DNA of 64,000 nt. It comes from Prostheceraeus crozeri (Eukaryota; Platyhelminthes; Polycladida; Euryleptidae). A model generated the notes under the pieces. It made no database searches. It was not told the DNA's origin and saw only the letters and a list, made by a program, of their open reading frames with translations. The position numbers and the translations under genes are program-made. Shown here piece after piece: positions 40,455-48,285 of the stretch (within the stretch, counting starts at the first letter, position 1; every line of letters starts with the position of its first letter). The stretch spans positions 434,001 to 498,000 of the forward strand of contig CAJQUW010009225.1 of assembly GCA_907163375.1 (NCBI GenBank), written 5' to 3'.

Positions 40455-40709
40455 CTATTGGCTTGAATAGTCAATGGGTATGACGCTTAGGTTGTCGTAT
40501 ACCCTATACCGCCTAAGCCGTGGTGGTGCATCTGGCACCTTTCGGATGCGAGTGGTATTCGGAGTCCACACCTCATCCGTCCAAACGATCCTCTTGATCT
40601 TCCCCTTCTTCTCATCCTCCTCATCCCACTCGTCGAGGATGATGAAGTCGGGAATGCCGTTGTCTTCATCGGTGAAGACGGGAATGTTGTCGGTAGATGT
40701 CGCTTCCAT
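40455..40709 (-). CDS. Small acidic protein 1, unknown (Polinton right end)
   Basis: 84 residues from ATG 40,709 (MEATSTDNIP). Acidic N-terminal half (DEDNGIPDFIILDEWDEEDEKKGK) followed by a basic C-terminal half (RIRKVPDAPPRLRRYRVYD). A TATA box, CCTATATAAG on the minus strand near 40,753-40,761, lies about 45 bp upstream, supporting a real gene. The stop lies a few bases before 140-bp repeat copy 1. No family recognised. Confidence 0.5.
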   Translation of the reverse strand: MEATSTDNIPVFTDEDNGIPDFIILDEWDEEDEKKGKIKRIVWTDEVWTPNTTRIRKVPDAPPRLRRYRVYDNLSVIPIDYSSQ

Positions 40710-40826
40710 CGTGACTTAAAATTGAATGAGAAGCGCTACAATCTTCTAGCTTATATAGGGTTTTCAACAATGAATTGCTCAACAGCGAATCAGAATGCTT
40801 CAGGGATAGCAATCGACTGCATAATG

Positions 40827-40968
40827 TTCAAGTTGACTGATAGCAGATTCAACTTAATGATAGTATTCGCCAGTCCGAAGACTGCCCAGGGCAAACCGCG
40901 AGGAGGTTCTATCATGTCTTGCCCCATGGTGGCCCTTAAGAGAGCCGATGGTTCGTTCTCGGGAGTCG
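40827..40968. repeat. 140-bp dispersed direct repeat, copy 2
   Basis: Second copy, lying between the TATA box of small acidic protein 1 and the stop of the next minus-strand gene. Confidence 0.85.
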
Positions 40969-40973
40969 TCATC

Positions 40974-41240
40974 CTACAGCCTACCAATTCTGCTGAGAGA
41001 GTCAAAGACTCTCTCTTTGGTAGCACTGTCGACTTCCACACTAACTGGCATGTGAGTATAGAGTGGAATGTAGCGCCATTCCGTTGGATTGACAGCAGTT
41101 GCTGTCATCGGATTGCCAATCCGAGCAAGATTGTTGTGGACTCTGTCTTGCTCCTCTAGCCTGACGAACTCCTCAAATAAATTTCGCGGCCTTATCTGCG
41201 GTCCGCGAGGAGAGCTGACTTGACTGTTCGGCGTCTGCAT
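40974..41240 (-). CDS. Small protein 2, unknown (Polinton right end)
   Basis: 88 residues from ATG 41,240 (MQTPNSQVSSPRG). A proline- and arginine-containing N-terminus precedes 'NLFEEFVRLEEQDRVHNNLARIG'; it ends 'KERVFDSLSRIGRL'. GGTATATAAACC on the minus strand (about 41,269-41,280) is a good TATA box about 30-35 bp upstream. The stop is 6 bp before repeat copy 2, the same arrangement as small acidic protein 1. No family recognised. Confidence 0.5.
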   Translation of the reverse strand: MQTPNSQVSSPRGPQIRPRNLFEEFVRLEEQDRVHNNLARIGNPMTATAVNPTEWRYIPLYTHMPVSVEVDSATKERVFDSLSRIGRL

Positions 41241-41298
41241 GATTGAAATGAAATGAAATGAGAGGCAGTGGTTTATATACCCCTCTAACGCGACGCAA

Positions 41299-41440
41299 CG
41301 TTCAAGTTGACTGATAGCAGATTCAACTTAATGATAGTATTCGCCAGTCCGAAGACTGCCCAGGGCAAACCGCGTGGAGGTTCTATCATGTCTTGCCCCT
41401 AGGTGGCCCTTAAGAGAGCCGATGGTTCGTTCTCGGGAGT
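41299..41440. repeat. 140-bp dispersed direct repeat, copy 3
   Basis: Third copy, downstream of the coiled-coil gene and upstream of the TATA box of small protein 2. Confidence 0.85.
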
Positions 41441-41537
41441 AAATTGATGGGGTGGTGAAGGCGGGCAAAGATCTGCAATGAAAATGATATGTATTAGAAT
41501 AGGATATACTATCTTATTTACTTTTTCACTTACCAAG

Positions 41538-42728
41538 TTAGTCATCCTTAGGTAGTCTCGCGCGTTTCCGAATCGAAAATTTGTGTAGATGGCCGCGCAT
41601 TCGTAAGCTTGCATGGAGACACTTCTTGCTCGGATGACCGTTGTAGCATAGGATGGATTCGTCTAAATTCTGGTTTACGAGTACTTCGCCGGCCAAATGA
41701 TTGTCCCGAATAGGGATGTGAAATTCAAACAAACGATCCTCATTCACACGTTCCCACTCATCCCTCATGCGCTCCAACTTCTCACACGCCTGCCTCTCAT
41801 CACCCCGCCGAGCCACAGTCCTCTCCAACTCAACATTCCTCGCTCTCAACACACTCATCTCCTTCATCATCTCCTCAAACTTCGCCTCTGCATCTCTCAT
41901 TCTTCTCTCCGCAGCACTCGCCCTCTTCTCACACGCATCATTCTTCTCTTCCAACTCTCGCGTCTTATTCTTCAAATCAGTCACACAACGCCTCATTCTA
42001 ATGTTTTCATCCGCCACCTCCTTCGACTTCAAATCCTTCTTTTTCAACTCATCCAACTCCTTCACAACTTCATCCTTCACTTTCTTCAAACTCTCAAACT
42101 TATTCACTAACAACTCATGCGCCATCTGCTGCGAAACATGTCTCTTCTCTTCATCCTTCAACCACCTCGCCGACTGCATACGAATCCCACCACTCTTCAC
42201 TTTTGGGGAAGATGAGCTCTTCGGGGGGTCGGTGATGACGATGTTGGACACCTCCGATGACGAAGAGCTCAACTTCCTCACACGCTTCCTCACACGCTCC
42301 CTATCTAAATCCACATCATCCTCATCATCACTCTCAAGCACTCTCTTCCGCTGCTCAATCTCACCCTCCAACGACGCAACCGCTCTCGCCAACTCATCAT
42401 TCTCAACAACATTCTCAACAGCATTCTCAACAACATTCTCAACAACATTCGCAACATTCGCCAACATTCGCTCCCTCTCTTCCACAATCAACTGCGTAAA
42501 TCTCAAATCAGTCACTAAACCACCACTACAGTCAGCATGCACTCTGTAAAAACGCACCTCATCCTCATCACCCTTCAGCACTCTACACTTTACGCAAGCA
42601 ACCCTATTCAAGACAATCATGTGGCCGGTGCCCGCCTTCTTCACATGAGCTTTGGCGTCCGCACTGCGATTAACTCGCCCACAAGAGCACATTTTGATGT
42701 GATATTTGCGATTTTTGTCGTTAGCCAT
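41538..42728 (-). CDS. Long coiled-coil protein with N-terminal Cys/His cluster (Polinton right end)
   Basis: About 396 residues from ATG 42,728 (MANDKNRKYHIKMCSCGRVN). The N-terminus has CSCG, 'HVKKAGTGH' and CVKC, a possible zinc site. A run of four near-repeats of 'NVVENAVENV' follows, then an acidic Ser-rich region (SDDEDDVDLDRERVRKRVRKLSSSSS). Residues about 210-345 are highly charged heptad sequence. The C-terminus has 'HLAGEVLVNQNLDESILCYNGHP'. A 5' leader intron (acceptor TTATCTTACAG near 42,748; donor AG|GTAAGC near 43,277) and a TATA box near 43,318 support the gene. A donor near its 3' end (41,530) suggests a further exon. The large plus-strand frame opposite is a shadow. Confidence 0.6.
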   Translation of the reverse strand: MANDKNRKYHIKMCSCGRVNRSADAKAHVKKAGTGHMIVLNRVACVKCRVLKGDEDEVRFYRVHADCSGGLVTDLRFTQLIVEERERMLANVANVVENVVENAVENVVENDELARAVASLEGEIEQRKRVLESDDEDDVDLDRERVRKRVRKLSSSSSEVSNIVITDPPKSSSSPKVKSGGIRMQSARWLKDEEKRHVSQQMAHELLVNKFESLKKVKDEVVKELDELKKKDLKSKEVADENIRMRRCVTDLKNKTRELEEKNDACEKRASAAERRMRDAEAKFEEMMKEMSVLRARNVELERTVARRGDERQACEKLERMRDEWERVNEDRLFEFHIPIRDNHLAGEVLVNQNLDESILCYNGHPSKKCLHASLRMRGHLHKFSIRKRARLPKDD

Positions 42729-42744
42729 GTTAGATTTATCGTTA

Positions 42745-43330
42745 GCTGTAAGATAATGAAATTTGTATAAGTTTGGAATCATGTAGTACAGTCATATTCC
42801 TAAAGAGTGTAGTGAGTGGCACTCGATCCCGTCGACAGCCCGAAGGCCTTGTACCGATCACTAGGGAAGTGAGAGATCTTCCCCGATACCCGCTCTTTAC
42901 AGCTGAAGACATCATTGTCACTGCCCCGAAGTGGTAACAGGAACGCCGAGTCAAAGGTAGTGATCAGTAGCTGGGATCTAACCCCTCAAAGCTGCCTTAG
43001 ACTTAGTTAAATTTCAAATCTGATAGCAGATTTGAACTCAGGATACTTGAAAACCTTAGTCTATATGTTAAAACTTTGAAAAAAGTGAAAATTAAGAATT
43101 TTTAAAAAATTCCGCATTTTACTACTCATACTACTTTTAAAAAATTTTATCAGTAGTAAAGACACTATCAAACTCTATCATACAAACTTTGAAGTAGCAA
43201 GATAGCTTGCCTACTTCAAAAGATAGAGTCCTTTGCACCCGATATCGGGAGCTCAGAGCGACGACCGTCGCTTACCTCGTCTTTCGATGAAGTGATCAGA
43301 CTTACGTTGTCGGGGGTTTATATATGCTCG
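42745..43330 (-). promoter_or_regulatory. TATA promoter and leader intron of coiled-coil gene
   Basis: Minus strand: GCATATATAAACC near 43,314-43,326, about 40 bp of leader, donor GAG|GTAAGC (about 43,277), intron of about 530 bp, acceptor TTATCTTACAG, then 17 bp to the ATG. Confidence 0.55.
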
Positions 43331-43559
43331 GAAGAAAACTTAAAATGGCTCTATCTCCGAAAGTATTCATCGTAGCGACATGCGGTTTGTTGCAAACGAT
43401 TCGTCTCATCATTCTTTACAATATGACACCTGAACCATTCTCATATGACCACGGGAAGTTGGTCCGCCAGCACATGTCGATGTAACATGCCACAAGTGAA
43501 AAAATTCCTAAGTGTGAGAGCTCCAGTGTGGTGAAAATTTTGAAAAATTTAAAACTTCC

Positions 43560-45390
43560 GAATTTCAACCTGGGACCTTAACCAAAACATTTTTCATCAA
43601 ATTTCACTGACCTCCCCCCCCTCGTTCAGAGAAATTTGATGAAAAATGTTTTGGTGACGGTCCCAGGTCGAAATTCCACACTTTGGAAAATTTTCAAAAT
43701 TTTACCCATACAAAGTCACTCTGACACTTAGGATTTTTTCAGGTGAGCGAGCTCCGACCTAAAATCTTGTAACCGCTCTAACTTTTGAACGAAGACAGAT
43801 AGGAACAAGCCGATTCTTTCACTGAATTTGTCTCACTCTTAGCTTTCAAACGAGCTATTGCACGACAAAATCCGTCCACTACAAGCCAAGATAGAAGCTA
43901 GCTGTCCAGGGGGGGGGAGGTCAGTGAAATTTGATGAAAAATGTTTTGGTGGCGGTCCCAGGTCGAAATTCCACACTTTGGAAAATTTTCAAAATTTTAC
44001 CCATACAAAGCCACTCTGACACTTAGGATTTTTTCAGGTGAGCGAGCTCCGACCTAAAATCTTGTAACCGCTCTAACTTGTGAACGAAGACAGATAGGAA
44101 CAAGCCGATTCTTTCACTGAATTTGTCTCACTCTTAGCTTTCAAACGAGCTATTGCACGACAAAATCCGTCCACTAGAAGCCAAGATAGAAGCTAGCTGT
44201 CCAGGGGGGGGGAGGTCAGTGAAATTTGATGAAAAATGTTTTGGTGGCGGACCCAGGTCGAAATTCCACACTTTGGAAAATTTTCAAAATTTTACCCATA
44301 CAAAGCCACTCTGACACTTAGGATTTTTTCAGGTGAGCGAGCTCCGACCTAAAATCTTGTAACCGCTCTAACTTGTGAACGGCTGGTCCGATTGACTCGC
44401 AACAAAAAATGTTGTCGAGCAGTTTTTTCTCCTCTTTCAAACGAGTAGCTGTAAGACAAAATCCGTCCACTAGAACCAAAGTTAGAAGATTGTTGTCGGG
44501 GGGGGGGTCAGTGAAATTTGATGAAAAATGTTTTGGTGGCGGTCCCAGGTCGAAATTCCACACTTTGGAAAATTTTCAAAATTTTACCCATACAAAGTCA
44601 CTCTGACACTTAGGATTTTTCAGGTGAGCGAGCTCCGACCTAAAATCTTGTAACCGCTCTAACTTGTGAACGGCTGGTCCGATTGACTCGCAACAAAAAA
44701 TGTTGTCGAGCAGTTTTTTCTCCTCTTTCAAACGAGTAGCTGTAAGACAAAATCCGTCCACTAGAACCAAAGTTAGAAGATTGTTGTCGGGGGGGGGGGG
44801 TCAGTGAAATTTGATGAAAAATGTTTTGGTGACGGTCCCAGGTCGAAATTCCACACTTTGGAAAATTTTCAAAATTTTACCCATACAAAGTCACTCTGAC
44901 ACTTAGGATTTTTTCAGGTGAGCGAGCTCCGACCTAAAATCTTGTAACCGCTCTAACTTGTGAACGGCTGGTCCGATTGACTCGCAACAAAAAATGTTGT
45001 CGAGCAGTTTTTTCTCCTCTTTCAAACGAGTAGCTGTAAGACAAAATCCGTCCACTAGAACCAAAGTTAGAAGATTGTTGTCGGGGGGGGGGGGGGTCAG
45101 TGAAATTTGATGAAAAATGTTTTGGTGACGGTCCCAGGTCGAAATTCCACACTTTGGAAAATTTTCAAAATTTTACCCATACAAAGTCACTCTGACACTT
45201 AGGATTTTTCAGGTGAGCGAGCTCCGACCTAAAATCTTGTAACCGCTCTAACTTTTGAACGAAGACAGATACGAACAAGCCGATTCTTTCACTGAGTTTG
45301 TCTCACTCTTAGCTTTCAAACGAGCTATCGCACGACAAAATCCGTCCACTGGAAGCAAGCTGTCCAGGGGGGGGGGACGTCAGCCGAAAA
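43560..45390. repeat. Tandem array of about 293-bp units inside the right end
   Basis: Six units start (anchor GAAATTTGATGAAAAATG) at about 43,631, 43,926, 44,221, 44,513, 44,806 and 45,102, spaced 292-296 bp. Units carry a G run of 7-13 bases before the anchor, and the sequences CCGACCTAAAATC and CTCTAACTT. Two variants alternate by block: one carries 'GAAGACAGATA', the other 'GGCTGGTCCGATTGACTC'. At the inner edge (43,560-43,690) one unit is partly inverted, making a short palindrome. No protein coding. Confidence 0.9.
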
Positions 45391-45996
45391 TTTTTTCTCT
45401 GCGATTTCGCTGGAAACATCCTTCCTAACCCAAAATTTCACGTAGATTCCGAATCTGGCCTCCGTTTTCTCATCTGATGCTTCGTTTGGGCGCTACACAC
45501 CAAAAACGTCCCAAATTCTAACTCTGTCGTTTTTCGAAAAATGTTGAAAATTTTTTCTCACCGATTGCCTTGAAACTCACCCTACCGATGCAGAATTTCA
45601 CGCTGAATCCGAATCTGACCTCCGTTTTCTCATCCGATGCTTCGTTTGGACGCTACACACCAAAAACATCACACACTATAGCCTCAAGACTAATCCTGGC
45701 GGTCGCCCACGTCAACCTAGACGGTCGCCCACGTCAACCAGGCGGTCGGACCAACTCACCCGAGTCTCACACTCTGTCGTTGCAGAGGGGGGACGTCAGC
45801 GAACATGTTGTGAACGTGGACCCACCCGGCCGGCACACCACGACAGACCACAACCTCTGTCGTTCCAGAGGGGGGGGGGACTCAGACACGAAGCACCACG
45901 GCGGCCGACCACGACACTCTGCCGTGCCAGAGGGGGGGGGGACGCAGCGATGGCCGCCATCTTGCGCGGTCCAGAAGTGGAGTTTTGCTTACTACT
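45260..45996 (-). repeat. Polinton right terminal inverted repeat
   Basis: Inverted match of 21,948-22,505. It carries an extra internal duplication of about 170 bp (two versions of the 'CATC.GATGAGAAAACGGAG' block). Its inner end runs directly into the 293-bp array, whose units share the 'GACGGATTTTGTCGTGC' piece with the terminal repeat. Confidence 0.9.
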
Positions 45997-46002
45997 ATGA
46001 AG
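45997..46002. repeat. Polinton target-site duplication, right copy (ATGAAG)
   Basis: Identical to 21,942-21,947. Confidence 0.93.
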
Positions 46003-46201
46003 AACCAATTAAAAGCTTCGATTTTCACATGTGACTGATTCTAACCCAATGATACAGACGTTGGCAGGTGCATCTAAGTGAAAATGCGTGCGATTTATGT
46101 GCCGTTATTGTGCATTGCATGAAGCTTAATTTCCATTCTAGAGGTTTTATTGTTGTCAATTTCTATGCTGCTACTAGTATTGCTTCTGTAAACTGAAAAT
46201 A

Positions 46202-47860
46202 CAGTCCGTTTCATAAAAAGTGGATCAGCCTAAAATTTGACTAAATAAAACATATGTATGATACAGAAAGCATTTTTCATGTTATTTCATGTCCCTAATA
46301 CATTTAAATGTCCTCATAAAATCTGATAATCTATGATACAGTAACGGTTCTTATGAAGCTAATATTTTGTGGCCCTACCCTTATTGTCAATGACATTACC
46401 AATTCGTCTAGGCATTGATTCGATGATATCGTTGATTTTTGACTTATCTAACTTTCTCCACTCTCTTTTTAACAGTGACGTAAGTTGTGTGATACGCCAT
46501 CTGTAGGTAGCAGTGAACGACGAACGTTACGTTTTAGAATACTCCATACATTTTCTATGGGATTCAGATCGGGAGAACGAGCTGGCCAAGATAATGTCCT
46601 AAGCCCTAATTGAGACTTGCATAAGTTGACTCTACTACTCCTGTGACACGTAGCATTATCATCCATAAATAACCAAGTCGATGGATCACCAAGTTGATCT
46701 GTCATTTGGCCAATGTTCATTCGTAAAACATTCACATAGCGTTCAGAATTCATGGTTCCTTGCTGTATGTGAAGTTCAGAGCGGCCATTGGTCCAAATGC
46801 CAGCCCAAATCAGTAGAGTCGCACCACCTTGTACCCGGGGACGATGTAAATGTCTCGGAATTTCCTGATCAGATTTTATCCATAATCTCAATCGACCATC
46901 ACTATCCTTCAGACGGACTGATGCCTCATCAGACCAGACAACCCGATCCCATTGATTTCGCCAGTGACAATGACTCATTGCCCATCTGAGACGTCTTTGT
47001 GTATGCTGATCTGATAATTCGATCTGAGAGGGCCTATTACAGCTCTTGAAATTCGACTCAATAGGTCTTCTACGAATAGTGGACTTAGAAATAGACGAGT
47101 CTAGTGCAGCCATCTCAGTTAATGAGAGACTTGGATCAAATTTAAAAAATCTCAAAATTAGGCGGTCTCTACGTTTGGATGTTTTGCGTGGACGGCCAGA
47201 GCCCTCTTTACGACAGAGTCGAAAATCATCATTATGCCATCGATGCACATTTGTGTAAGAGACATTTAGTCGCTTGCTTGTAGCTCGCAAAGAAAAGCCT
47301 AGTTCTAGCAAGGCTGACACTTTGCCTTTTGTGAATGCGATCTCGTTATTGTTCATTTGTGCTTTGTTTTGTTTTCAACCGGTAAGAGATAGATTTCTAG
47401 CTGAAAGCAATCAGGAGTGCTGCCAACACCACCACAACGAAGTCAGGAAGCTATGGAACATGAAGTCCAGTTAATCACATGTAGCAGTTACATTATTGTT
47501 GATGAATAATGGTGCTATACTGGCTCTGATTGACCTATTTTCTTTATTTTTGTTTTGCTTGATAGCTTTTGGCTTGTAGAACGACATATTACATAACAAA
47601 GGAAGCAAATGTAATTTTATAAGAGTGAGGTATGATTTCGTGTAACATTGCTAAATGAAGATCAAATTATCTACTACTTTTTTTATCTATAACAGGAAAA
47701 CAACTCAATATTCATGCTTGAAATTTCCAACAATGATATTAGCAAGCACAACTGACATATCTTCCGAATTTCAGAGAAATTCGTTCAAGTTTGGCGGAGT
47801 TAGACAAAGTTGAAGTTAAGGCAATGTTTAAGGGTGATCCATTTTTTATGAAACAATCTG
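46202..47860 (-). mobile_element. Tc1-like DNA transposon, 1,659 bp
   Basis: Inverted ends CAGTCCGTTTCATAAAAAG (left) and CAGATTGTTTCATAAAAAA (right, read inward), about 30 bp with a few mismatches, each followed by TGGATCA. TA dinucleotides at 46,200-46,201 and 47,861-47,862 are the target duplication. The transposase lies on the minus strand. It is near full length and only lightly damaged. Confidence 0.93.
46363..47356 (-). pseudogene. Tc1/mariner transposase (DD34E), one frameshift near the end
   Basis: The main frame runs 295 residues from ATG 47,356 (MNNNEIAFTK). An N-terminal helix-turn-helix pair ('ALLELGFSLRATSKRLNVSYTNVHRW') is followed by GSGRPRKTS, the GRPR hook, and a second HTH. 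The catalytic residues are Asp 143 in WSDEAS, Asp 233 in FMDDNATCH and Glu 268 in SPDLNPIENVW, 34 residues apart. After 'GVSH' the frame shifts. The expected C-terminus (ending 'IIESMPRRIGNVIDNKG') continues in the next frame to about 46,364. So the copy is disabled by a single frame change; otherwise the domains are in order. Confidence 0.9.
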
Positions 47861-47862
47861 TA

Positions 47863-48229
47863 CTTCGTAAATTGATAGCTGAAAGACAAATCACAACGAT
47901 TTAAAATAACGACTAAAGGCCCGTTCAAGGCTCGTTCAGACAGAGCTAGGTTTGCGGTTTGCGGTCTTTGAGGGAAAAACCGTCGAAGAAACCGTCATTC
48001 AACCCAGTGAGTCTCCCGAATTCGCTCTATTGACAGGTCACCGGACTGCTACTGCAGCTGCGCTGTGTTGGTTTTCACACATCGACAACGAACTGTGTCT
48101 CGGTGATTAATTGACGGTGAAAGACACTTTGAAAAGAATCATCAGTTATCGACAAAATGACATTGCAGTTGTATTCATCTTGTTGTTGTGATGAAGACAA
48201 CGTTTCGTTCATCACAATCTACCCAGTGG
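47863..48229. other. Spacer, no gene
   Basis: Contains a CCCGTTCAAGGCTCGTTCAGAC stretch that could be the end of a MITE and, toward its right side, what is probably the 3' untranslated region of the Penelope-like element. Confidence 0.35.
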
Positions 48230-48275
48230 TTCATCTATGCAGCAAGGCATTAAGGAAAATGTGAGTCGTTTGTTG
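48230..48275. repeat. 46-bp repeat at the 3' side of the Penelope-like element
   Basis: TTCATCTATGCAGCAAGGCA... to ...CGTTTGTTG is repeated in the same orientation at 52,570-52,615, on the other side of the Penelope-like ORF and of 1.25-kb repeat copy 2. Such flanking direct repeats would suit the pseudo-LTRs of Penelope-like elements. Confidence 0.6.
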
Positions 48276-48285
48276 GTCGCGTCCC

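Larger units (their letters stand above)
21948..45996. mobile_element. Polinton/Maverick (adintovirus-like) element, 24,049 bp, largely whole
   Basis: The element starts AGTAGTAAGC and ends in the inverted copy, fitting the 5'-AG terminus of Polintons. It lies between perfect ATGAAG duplications. It encodes protein-primed DNA polymerase B, chromodomain integrase, packaging ATPase, adenain-like protease, major capsid and two penton-like proteins, the set shared with adintoviruses. At 24 kb it exceeds the usual 15-20 kb because of long repeat arrays on the right and extra genes: TBP-like, two PC4-like, two RING-like, a nuclease candidate, and several small acidic or coiled-coil proteins. The plus strand carries most of the left half; the polymerase and right-end genes mostly run on the minus strand. 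Open frames and an unmarred target duplication suggest a young insertion. Perhaps one or two breaks affect the left-end gene region; the other main genes read open. Confidence 0.96.

Noticed and set aside
40074-41159. Plus-strand frames running through the 140-bp repeats
   Set aside because: They are open only because the repeat is open on both strands. The minus strand has TATA boxes at the right distance; the plus strand does not, although 40,074 begins with ATGCAAT.
41767-42549. Long plus-strand frame (260 residues) opposite the coiled-coil gene
   Set aside because: Ser/Thr/Phe-rich antisense of a Glu/Lys-rich coiled coil, a usual shadow. The minus gene has a TATA box, leader intron and sensible N-terminus.
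44318-45152. Repeated short frames across the 293-bp array
   Set aside because: Same translation repeated with each unit and broken by variable G runs; repeat DNA, not genes.
48180-48225. GATGAACGAAACG near the 3' side of the Penelope-like element (minus strand) as a hammerhead ribozyme
   Set aside because: Penelope-like elements can carry hammerheads, but I could not place the full core and three stems around it.
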